Positions 43,440-50,336 of a DNA stretch of 64,000 nucleotides are shown piece after piece. The notes under the pieces are model-generated. The model was not told the origin of the DNA, ran no database searches, and saw only the letters and a program-made list of their open reading frames with translations. The stretch is from Chitinophaga ginsengisegetis (GTDB lineage Bacteria > Bacteroidota > Bacteroidia > Chitinophagales > Chitinophagaceae). The position numbers and the translations under genes are program-made. The stretch is taken from the NCBI RefSeq assembly GCF_900168065.1, contig NZ_FUZZ01000001.1, positions 1,736,001-1,800,000 of the forward strand, in the 5' to 3' direction. The stretch's first letter is position 1; each line of letters opens with the position of its first letter.

Positions 43440-43465
43440 AGCTGGCAACCAGGCGATTGCCAGCT
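43440..43465. repeat. Perfect 9-bp hairpin near the DUF1016 remnant
   Basis: AGCTGGCAA and TTGCCAGCT flank an 8-base loop. There is no T-run on either side. It could end the serine-hydrolase transcript coming from the other strand, or be a remnant end of the inserted element. Confidence 0.4.
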
Positions 43466-43610
43466 AATAGCACTCTCTTTTCATCAGCAGATAAAATTAG
43501 ATACCCTTTTTGCGCCGGTGAAAAGAATAATAATTCACAGGATCTATTAGCTGAACTTGTACTGCATCCTATCCATGAGTAGCTTAAATAGCTGAATACG
43601 ATGCCGCACC

Positions 43611-45074
43611 TTATTTACCAGATCTAAGCTGTTTTATATGTTGTTCTGCATTCTTGTTTTGAGGATCGAGTTTCAGGGACTGTTCATAGTTTTTAAGAGC
43701 GGATACATTATTGCCCAGCTCTTCATAGATCTCGCCCAGGCTATCAAATGCATTAGCGCTTGTGGGATATAAATAAACATTCAGTTTAAATATTTCCAGC
43801 GCATCAGCGATCCTTTTTTGTGGGATCAGTTTATATCCCCAGCCATTTATTTCTTTTTCCGTTATTGTAAAGCCAGTATTTGCTTTCTTCAGTTTCTTTA
43901 CTTCTTCTATGGCATTTTTATATCCCACCTTATCTAAGGTAATTTTTAATGCTCTCAGGGATGCGGAAAGGCCGAAACCATTCGCTTCTTTCATATCCGG
44001 GATAAACAATCCGGCGAGTTCATCAATGAATACATCCGGTGTCCCGCCTGATAGATTTGTAAGCACAATAATGGAAAGGTCATCATTGGGATATACAAAT
44101 ACAGCCGAACGATTGCCACCAACAGGCGCCAGGGCCGGATGATCTGTTCTTTTAACAACCGGCCAGCCTGCAGCATAACCATTAAGTAAACTGCTAAAGC
44201 CACTTGTTTCGCCATTATTCAGTACTGCAGGCGTCCAAAGTGCCCGAAGACTTGCTGGTTGTGTTAATAACTGCATACTTTGTAAGGCAATGATCCAGTC
44301 CGCCAGTTCTTTTGCTGTTGAACTCATTCCGGCAGCCGTTTGCAAAAAAGGAGGAAACGAAAAGAACATATTCCGGAGTTGGCCTTTTTGATATTGGTAA
44401 CTACAAGCTGCATGGGCTACAATGTTTTTGGTAGCCCCAAAACCAGATTGTATAGTTTTCAACATCCCTGCTTTTTCCAATTGTTGTTTGGTAATGAACT
44501 CCTGGAAAGACATACCGCTTAATTTATCGATAATGCGGCCGAGTAGTAAATAATTGGTTTGGTTATAACTAAATTTCTCTCCAGCCTTAAATTCATTTGG
44601 CATTCGAAGTATCTTATTCCAGGCTTCCTCCGGATCATCGGCTATTAAAACGGATTCCTCTTCATTTACAATATCCGGGATTCCCGAAATATGCGACAAG
44701 AGTTGCTGAACCGTTAGTGGCTTCCATGCGTCAGGTATGTCTGTGAGGTATTCAGAAATGGGTGCATCCAATTTTAATTTTCCGGCTTCCACTAATTGAA
44801 CAATTGCAACACCTGTAAATGCCTTGGTGATTGAATTAATGGTAAAAACAGTTTTGTCGCTTACCGGAATGGAGTCCTGCAGATTTGCCAGTCCATAATT
44901 GCCCGTTTTAATAATTTTCCCATGCCTTACAATCGCCAGTTGTAACCCGGGAATTCTGCGCTTCTGCATCTGGTTTTGGATAAAAAAATCAATGCTGTCT
45001 GCTTGTCCAAAAACACTAATGTTACAAGAGAAAATCAGCAATGCGATAAGCCCTGTCTTCAAAATGCCAGTCAT
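43611..45074 (-). CDS. Serine hydrolase (beta-lactamase/D-alanyl-carboxypeptidase class C fold) with TPR tail
   Basis: A 487-residue secreted enzyme with a signal peptide (LLIFSCNISVFGQA; the Cys could instead be a lipobox). The SxxK motif is SITK in FTINSITKAFTGVA (about 80), the YxN motif is YNQTNYLLLG (about 170) and the third conserved region is near HPALAPVGGNRSAVF. Residues about 425-487 form TPR-like helices (SANAFDSLGEIYEELGNNVSALKNYEQSL). Proteins of this shape are common in Bacteroidota and usually act on peptides, D-amino-acid bonds or esters. No operon partner; the substrate is unknown. Confidence 0.9.
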   Translation of the reverse strand: MTGILKTGLIALLIFSCNISVFGQADSIDFFIQNQMQKRRIPGLQLAIVRHGKIIKTGNYGLANLQDSIPVSDKTVFTINSITKAFTGVAIVQLVEAGKLKLDAPISEYLTDIPDAWKPLTVQQLLSHISGIPDIVNEEESVLIADDPEEAWNKILRMPNEFKAGEKFSYNQTNYLLLGRIIDKLSGMSFQEFITKQQLEKAGMLKTIQSGFGATKNIVAHAACSYQYQKGQLRNMFFSFPPFLQTAAGMSSTAKELADWIIALQSMQLLTQPASLRALWTPAVLNNGETSGFSSLLNGYAAGWPVVKRTDHPALAPVGGNRSAVFVYPNDDLSIIVLTNLSGGTPDVFIDELAGLFIPDMKEANGFGLSASLRALKITLDKVGYKNAIEEVKKLKKANTGFTITEKEINGWGYKLIPQKRIADALEIFKLNVYLYPTSANAFDSLGEIYEELGNNVSALKNYEQSLKLDPQNKNAEQHIKQLRSGK

Positions 45075-45206
45075 GTTGGATGAATTTCCCGCAAAGAAAG
45101 CATTTTTCCACCACGCTTACAAGCAAACAGGGATAGTTGTTTTAGGACGAGTCAAATCAATCAAACTCGCTCACAATCGAATAAAATCGCGAACAGTCAG
45201 GGAAAC

Positions 45207-46220
45207 TTAGCCTCCATTTGCCTGAATGTTTGCAGTACGCCCCTCCTCGGGCCAGGCGAAACCCACTCCTCCATGTAGATATCTTTCCGTTTGCAGATAA
45301 AAAGTATTTACTCCCTGGATCCCGACTCCTGCATAATAAAAGAATTTATCAACGTGTTCCTGATATTCACCAAACTCACGATACTCTGTGTGTAAAGTAA
45401 GTAATTCCGCCATTTCCTCGTTGTGTATGCGGAAGGCCTCTTTGCAGGCATCCTCCAGCGAAAGATTATATTGTTGCTGCAATACAAAGACCAGGTTAAA
45501 AACTTCTGTTCCCTTCGCCATTTCTTTGGGCAGGGAATGAATGTCGTTTTGCCACGCAATAACCAGGGTCATATGAGATATGATCTTTTGAACGACAATG
45601 TGCTCAAAGATATGTTCTGGCAGCACAAGCCCCGATTCAATTTCACCAAAGATCAGATACGGGCGCATAAGAACGGAATACTCACGAATGGTTTTGAAAA
45701 GAGTAAGCGACGGTGGGCGCTGGGCTATTTTATAAGGATACTCCAATTCAATCCCATATCTGACGGATTGATAGAAATAGTAAATAAAGCGTTCCACCCA
45801 TATTTCAGGCATCAAAGCACGGAATTCATCCCTGATCAATGCCATATGTTGATAGATTGCGTTTTCTTCCGGCCTTGGTTGATCGCCCTTGAGAATAGCT
45901 GTACAACGATCCCGTAGCTGTTGGATTTCCTCAAGAGACGAATTTTCCACCTGATCGTCGAAAGCCACATATTGGAGCATGAACCTATTGCAGGGAATAC
46001 TTTGCTCATAGGTTAAGTCCGGCCACATACGCGCAGTGCAGATATGCAGCTTCATTCTCTTGTATTTTTCCCGTTGTTCTTCAGTCAAAAAAGTGTAGTC
46101 ATTATCAATCCAGCCATCCATATCTTTCCCCATCTGTTCTGCATGTGGACTGATAAGGTCCGGCCAGGGGTAATAGCCATGTGGCAGGTAATCTTTTGAA
46201 TTAAACTCTTCTGGTCTCAT
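45207..46220 (-). CDS. Class I terpene synthase, copy 1
   Basis: A 337-residue bacterial-type terpene cyclase. The metal motif is DDQVE (88-92), the second metal triad is ND225-226 in NDIHSLPKE (Asn225, Ser229, Glu233), the diphosphate-sensor Arg is at about 179 (TIREYS) and a C-terminal Arg-Tyr pair (TERYLHGG) is present. All four are needed for diphosphate ionisation, so the enzyme is probably active and makes a cyclic terpene from geranyl, farnesyl or geranylgeranyl diphosphate. Which chain length cannot be told. The start at 46220 drops a 22-residue extension with no family similarity. The second synthase lies 73 bp upstream. Confidence 0.93.
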   Translation of the reverse strand: MRPEEFNSKDYLPHGYYPWPDLISPHAEQMGKDMDGWIDNDYTFLTEEQREKYKRMKLHICTARMWPDLTYEQSIPCNRFMLQYVAFDDQVENSSLEEIQQLRDRCTAILKGDQPRPEENAIYQHMALIRDEFRALMPEIWVERFIYYFYQSVRYGIELEYPYKIAQRPPSLTLFKTIREYSVLMRPYLIFGEIESGLVLPEHIFEHIVVQKIISHMTLVIAWQNDIHSLPKEMAKGTEVFNLVFVLQQQYNLSLEDACKEAFRIHNEEMAELLTLHTEYREFGEYQEHVDKFFYYAGVGIQGVNTFYLQTERYLHGGVGFAWPEEGRTANIQANGG

Positions 46221-46293
46221 CTTGTTTGAAGTTTGAGTTTTGTAGATTGTAAAATGTATAACGGTAACAGGTTTATTCCATTTCAATATCTAC

Positions 46294-47292
46294 TTACACC
46301 TGGTTGAATTTCTCTCTTAGCTCCGCAGCATTGGGGAAAGCAGTTCCATTGTACCGGTCCAGCTTAGTAGATACATTTTTCCAGCCACTGAGCACCATGC
46401 TCATATAGTGCACCCAGTTAACCACGGCATCCTGCCATATCCCAAAGTCGGGTAAGGAAGCCTGCAAGGTGACAAATTCTTTCAGGTCTTCATTATGCAG
46501 ACGCAGGTCTTCGAGGCACGCTTCTTCCAGGGAGATTCCGTACTCATGCTGGATCACCTTTACAATGTTATAATAAATACTGCCGGTTGCTTCGTCTTTA
46601 TTCACCGATTGCACCTCGTTAAAGTAGGTTACCAGGTGGCAGGCGAGTGCCTGCAAGCGCCGGATCACCGGATGCTGGTGTATTTCGGGTGGTAAGATTA
46701 TTTCTGTTTCGACTTCTGTTAATTGCAGGAAGGGATAGAGACAAATGGAATCTTCCCGCAGGGCAATACATTCTGCCACAGTGGGGAAGGTCTTATTCCT
46801 TTTGTACGTAAGCTCCATTTTCAGACCGGCAAAATACCGGCTGATCATTTCCGAAAAACGAATGATCGATTCCTGCGGGATAAACTGCAATAGTTCCTGA
46901 CGTAACGATTCGAGCATATTACCCAGAGGTATTTCTGCTTCAGCAGCTCCTATCTCACCGTTCAGTATAGCCACTGTTCTATCGTGTACATACCCGATAT
47001 CCTCAGGAGTCCCTTCTTCATACAGATCGTCGTTGTACAAGGTCCAGAGCATGAGCCTGCATATGGGTTTCAGTCTTTCAAACGAAGCTGTAGGGAACCA
47101 ATGAGAGGCGATGTGGGCCGTTTTAGTTTTCTTGTACTTTTTCCGGAGGTCCGGATTTTGCTCATACAGCCATAAGTATTCCCCGTCTATCCATTGCGTT
47201 TCTGTAATTTCCTGCAACTGGTCCGCATAGGGGTTTTTAAGGGCCGGGAACGGATAATTGAATTTAGTTCGAAGCAGTTCAAGAGTGTTCAT
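46294..47292 (-). CDS. Class I terpene synthase, copy 2
   Basis: A 332-residue paralogous terpene cyclase with motifs at the same positions as copy 1: DDLYE (88-92), Arg179 and the triad Asn225, Ser229, Asp233 (NEVQSVNKDE). Asp in place of Glu at the last position is an unusual but tolerated change, and the residue after Asn225 is Glu instead of Asp. LDRYNG supplies the C-terminal Arg-Tyr. Sequence similarity to copy 1 is moderate, so the two probably make different products. It is the first gene of the pair and its 5' region holds a string of hairpins. Confidence 0.92.
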   Translation of the reverse strand: MNTLELLRTKFNYPFPALKNPYADQLQEITETQWIDGEYLWLYEQNPDLRKKYKKTKTAHIASHWFPTASFERLKPICRLMLWTLYNDDLYEEGTPEDIGYVHDRTVAILNGEIGAAEAEIPLGNMLESLRQELLQFIPQESIIRFSEMISRYFAGLKMELTYKRNKTFPTVAECIALREDSICLYPFLQLTEVETEIILPPEIHQHPVIRRLQALACHLVTYFNEVQSVNKDEATGSIYYNIVKVIQHEYGISLEEACLEDLRLHNEDLKEFVTLQASLPDFGIWQDAVVNWVHYMSMVLSGWKNVSTKLDRYNGTAFPNAAELREKFNQV

Positions 47293-47337
47293 GGATAAGT
47301 AGTTAATTGAATGGATGAAATAGAAATAGAATCTGGT

Positions 47338-47550
47338 TAGGGGTTAAAGCCCCTATCGTCATAGTCTTTCATGAAATTATTATAGACTATTGCGATAGCG
47401 CTGCAGTGATGTTGCAGATAGACCGGTCCTGGAATATATTCTATCAGGACCGGTATATTCCTGTGTCAGAAATCAATATAGGCCGATAGGTAAGAAATGA
47501 TCCGGTTCCGGGCATTACACTGGCCAAACGGTTAACACTGTTTGGCCAGT
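47338..47550. other. Structured intergenic region: four hairpins in 213 bp before the terpene synthases
   Basis: The 339-bp gap 47293-47631 has no gene but four strong inverted repeats: TAGGGG/CCCCTA (47338-47355); CTATCGtcATAGTCT against AGACTATtgCGATAG (47353-47398, 13 of 15 pairs); ACCGGTCCTG/CAGGACCGGT (47422-47454, perfect); and ACTGGCCAAAC/GTTTGGCCAGT (47519-47550, perfect). On the minus strand this would be the leader of terpene synthase 2; on the plus strand it ends in a terminator. The first two overlap by three bases and could be exclusive. A structured leader, a small RNA or a set of protein sites are all possible. Confidence 0.6.
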
Positions 47551-47560
47551 TTTTATTTTG
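47519..47560 (+). terminator. Plus-strand terminator with no plus-strand gene
   Basis: The 11-bp perfect stem 47519-47529/47540-47550 is followed on the plus strand by TTTTATTTTG, a good intrinsic terminator, whereas the minus strand has no T-run after it. All neighbouring genes are on the minus strand, so it would end an unknown plus-strand transcript, or act poorly as the end of the lone-receiver gene. Confidence 0.65.
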
Positions 47561-47631
47561 AGGAAAAATCTCCATTGTTCCAGGTTGAAAAACAGATCTG
47601 CTCTTGCCTCGTCTTTCCTGGTTTCAGAAAA

Positions 47632-47994
47632 TCACACGATAAACCGCTGCAACTCACTTACAAAAGCCTCATAGCTCACAGGCTTGTGCAGATAGCCTAA
47701 ACCAGACAAATCTATCTGCAACTTTTCTTCGATGAACGCCTTCGGATAGGCGGTGGTAACTATTATCAGAATATCTTCTTTCCTGACCAGCTCCTGGATC
47801 TGGTATTTGTTGATTCCTTTGGTATTCACGTCAAGAAAAATAATATCCGGTTTTTGCCGGCAGATAATTTCTACAGCATCATGCAAATATTCTATTTTAC
47901 GGGCAGTATGCAGAAATGGTGTTCTTTCAATATACTGTTCTAAAATATAAGTCGCCAACGGCTCATCTTCTATAATAAGACACTTAATATTCAT
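47632..47994 (-). CDS. Stand-alone response-regulator receiver domain
   Basis: A 120-residue CheY-like receiver with no output domain. Acidic pocket residues are in LIIEDEP, the phospho-acceptor Asp is in IIFLDVNTKG (about 54), the Thr is in VTTAYPKAF and the Lys in YLHKPVSYEAFVSEL (about 104). The last stretch closely resembles LLKPVSYERFLKAV of the LytTR regulator upstream, so it may have arisen by loss of a LytTR domain. It could compete for phosphate from the neighbouring LytS-like kinase. It is about 180 bp before the terpene pair and after the small candidate precursor. Confidence 0.9.
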   Translation of the reverse strand: MNIKCLIIEDEPLATYILEQYIERTPFLHTARKIEYLHDAVEIICRQKPDIIFLDVNTKGINKYQIQELVRKEDILIIVTTAYPKAFIEEKLQIDLSGLGYLHKPVSYEAFVSELQRFIV

Positions 47995-48016
47995 TACGCA
48001 CAGAAGTAAAGATTTT

Positions 48017-48190
48017 CTATAACGGATAAAGGCTTCCTGTTATAGTCAGATCGGTAGTAAAAGAATCATTAACCATTGCAGCAAAAAAGTCGTCCCGGTT
48101 ACTATTGGCAGCAACCTGGTCAAGCTTGATAATTACCTTCTTTTTAACAACAAGTAACTTATTTTTGGCGGGCTGTTGAAGTTTTTTCAC
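48017..48190 (-). CDS. Candidate fourth RiPP precursor, 57 residues, GTG start
   Basis: An open frame of 57 codons with GTG at 48190 and TAG at 48017-48019, lying in the 370-bp gap between two response-regulator genes. It begins MKKLQQPAKNKLLVVKKKVI and goes on IKLDQVAANSNRDDFFAAMV, then NDSFTTDLTITGSLYPL. The Lys-rich start with a KLLVVKKKVIIKLDQ segment looks like the leader of Bacteroidota class I lanthipeptides (K-L-x-L-K-K-x-x-I-x-x-L-[DN]). There is no GG and no Cys; the last 17 residues hold six Ser/Thr. An in-frame stop lies eight codons before the GTG and no ATG is available. The rest of the gap (48191-48364) is AT-rich with nothing further seen. Confidence 0.5.
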   Translation of the reverse strand: MKKLQQPAKNKLLVVKKKVIIKLDQVAANSNRDDFFAAMVNDSFTTDLTITGSLYPL

Positions 48191-48364
48191 GGTAATAATT
48201 TTTTGGTGAAAGAATCATTTACCCTTCAAAAATGCACCCTAATGAAGATATGGAGAAACTTTTTCGATATTCGGATTATCCTGCACTATAATTGGCTTTA
48301 TCTGTACGGAATTTGAATCAGGGGAGAAGATTACTTCATAAACAGTCTATTATTACAGGAATTA

Positions 48365-49090
48365 TCAGATACCCTCACCAATATTGAGTATCCTGTAGAG
48401 CGCAGATTTCTGGCTCTTGGCTACGGGTAAAGACAACCCGGTGTTAAGTTCAACTACGTTACCCATTAATGACTTTATGTGATCGAGCGAAACAATATAG
48501 GACTGATGGATCCTGTAAAACTTATCTACAGGCAGTTTAGCTTCAATCGCTTTCATGCTGGAATAAACCAGCAGTGTATTTCTTAAAGTATGAATTTTAA
48601 TGTAATCCTTTATGGACTCTATATACAGGATCTCTGAGAGGAGTATTTTATTTAGTTTGCCTTCGGCTTTCAGGAAAATAAAGGGATTCTCCGTTGCTGC
48701 ATTCAACTTTATTTCCTGCTTGCTCTTAATCTGCACTACGGCTTTATTTACCGCTTTCAGAAAGCGTTCGTAAGATACAGGCTTCAGTAAGTAGTCCGTA
48801 ATATTCAGCTCGTAGCTGTCAACAGCAAAATTGTCGTATGCCGTGATAAAGATAATGGCGGGTGGATTGGGTAAAGACCTGACCAATTCCAACCCATTCA
48901 CTTTAGGCATCTGGATATCGCTGAACAATAGGTCAACAGGTTCGCGTTGCAGTATCTCCAACGCTTCAAAAGCATCTTCACAGGAGGCTAACAATTCAAA
49001 ACCGGGTATTTTTTCCACAAACCCTTCTATAATTTCCCTGCCTATGGGTTCATCATCTACTATCAGGCATTTAATTTTTGTGCTGCTCAT
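48365..49090 (-). CDS. LytTR family response regulator
   Basis: A 241-residue regulator. Residues 5-125 are the receiver (LIVDDEPIGREII, phospho-acceptor Asp in LLFSDIQMPKVNG at about 57, Thr in FITAYDNFA, Lys in LLKPVSYERF). Residues about 140-238 are a LytTR DNA-binding domain (FLKAEGKLNKILLSEILYIESIKDYIKIHT, then KFYRIHQSYIVSLDHIKSL). Its start overlaps the kinase stop by 4 bp (ATGA). LytTR domains bind paired direct repeats about 21 bp apart; such a pair lies before the TonB receptor at 62.3 kb. Confidence 0.95.
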   Translation of the reverse strand: MSSTKIKCLIVDDEPIGREIIEGFVEKIPGFELLASCEDAFEALEILQREPVDLLFSDIQMPKVNGLELVRSLPNPPAIIFITAYDNFAVDSYELNITDYLLKPVSYERFLKAVNKAVVQIKSKQEIKLNAATENPFIFLKAEGKLNKILLSEILYIESIKDYIKIHTLRNTLLVYSSMKAIEAKLPVDKFYRIHQSYIVSLDHIKSLMGNVVELNTGLSLPVAKSQKSALYRILNIGEGI

Positions 49091-50256
49091 TCCATCTCAA
49101 TTTGCAGTTTTACGCCAAAGCTAAGCTCTTTGTCATCGACATCTAACTGATACTTACCAGGGTATAACAATTCCAATCTTTTCTTTACATTTTCAACTCC
49201 TATGCCCCCAAACTTCTTTTCTTCGCTGTAAACATAGGTTGGGTCTTTATCATTAAGAACAGAAAAATAAAAAATTCTATCAGAAACAAAAATTTTTATT
49301 TCAAGAAAGCTGTCTTTTCCCGATTTTAACCCGTATTTAAAGGCGTTCTCGATAAATACAAAGGTCATTAAAGGTGCAATCTGTTGATTATCAACATTGC
49401 TCTCGTCAATATCCAGTATAATTTTCTTTTCTCTCTTATAGCGTATCTTTTCAAGCAAAACGTAATTCCTGATAAAAGTAAGCTCCCTGGTTAACAACAC
49501 CCGTTCCATATTGGACTCATACAGGATATAACGCATGATCGCTGACAGGTGCAGTATAATATCAGGGATATGCTCATCTTTCTTCAGGGCTAATCCGTAT
49601 AAATTATTCAGGGTATTAAATAAGAAGTGCGGGTTAAGTTGTGCTTTTAAGAAATTGCTCTCCAGGTTAAGCTTCTCAATTTCTAACTGGTTCGTTTTAC
49701 GCTCCGCTTTAAATATTGAGGAATAAAATCCGATAATGTCAAACAGAATTTTTATAAACGAGGAAGGAGATACAGAATATAAGACCAGCATAAATTCCGC
49801 CGCTATATACTTCGGCGATAAAACTTCCAGTAAAGATTGATTGGCGCCAAACCTCACAGATTCCCGGACGCTGGCGATATTAACATGTATAGTATTGTGA
49901 ATAATAACAAAACAATAATGATTCAGCACCAGCCATAACACCACACAAAAAATAAAAGAGAGCAGGGCCAGAACAATCCTGTTCTTAAACAGCGTATTCG
50001 GTATAAAAAAATAGAAGAATAAATAAAAAAAAGAAGCATTACACACAAGGCTTCTTCCCATAAAACCAATAGCCGCTACTAAATTGAGCCCATATGCAAA
50101 CAGCAAATTCAAAAATATAAATGAGGACAAGACCGCCCATACCAGGAGATGACAAGCTATCCTGACTTTGGTTGTATAATACTTATCAAAATCAAACTCC
50201 GCTACTTCCTCCAGGAAGGTAGCCGTTTTACTTCTTTTACTCTGGAATTCCAACAT
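49087..50256 (-). CDS. LytS-type sensor histidine kinase
   Basis: A 389-residue membrane kinase of the His_kinase (PF06580) type. Three or four membrane segments lie between residues 30 and 130. The phospho-acceptor His is in LNPHFLFNTLNNLYGL (about 214), followed by an ATP-binding domain with LMTFVFIENAFKYGLKSG (N box) and FGGIGVENVKKRLELLYPG (G box). It lacks an obvious separate sensor domain. It partners the LytTR regulator (overlapping gene) and sits directly after the LanB gene, so it probably senses the cluster's peptide product or the state of the envelope. Confidence 0.93.
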   Translation of the reverse strand: MLEFQSKRSKTATFLEEVAEFDFDKYYTTKVRIACHLLVWAVLSSFIFLNLLFAYGLNLVAAIGFMGRSLVCNASFFYLFFYFFIPNTLFKNRIVLALLSFIFCVVLWLVLNHYCFVIIHNTIHVNIASVRESVRFGANQSLLEVLSPKYIAAEFMLVLYSVSPSSFIKILFDIIGFYSSIFKAERKTNQLEIEKLNLESNFLKAQLNPHFLFNTLNNLYGLALKKDEHIPDIILHLSAIMRYILYESNMERVLLTRELTFIRNYVLLEKIRYKREKKIILDIDESNVDNQQIAPLMTFVFIENAFKYGLKSGKDSFLEIKIFVSDRIFYFSVLNDKDPTYVYSEEKKFGGIGVENVKKRLELLYPGKYQLDVDDKELSFGVKLQIEME

Positions 50257-50336
50257 TGCAAGAGATCATTTCATTTAGGAATGATCATAAATTTAACAAT
50301 TAAAAAGTTCTTATCCGGCGAAAAAAATATTCAGCG

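Noticed and set aside
43103..43441. 112-codon frame after tRNA-Leu as an intact gene
   Set aside because: Its family similarity switches frame at the A5 run near 43307 and the N-terminal part is terminator sequence; treated as a pseudogene remnant.
47338..47550. Hairpin series as a CRISPR-like array
   Set aside because: The stems are all different in sequence and spacing; there is no direct repeat unit.
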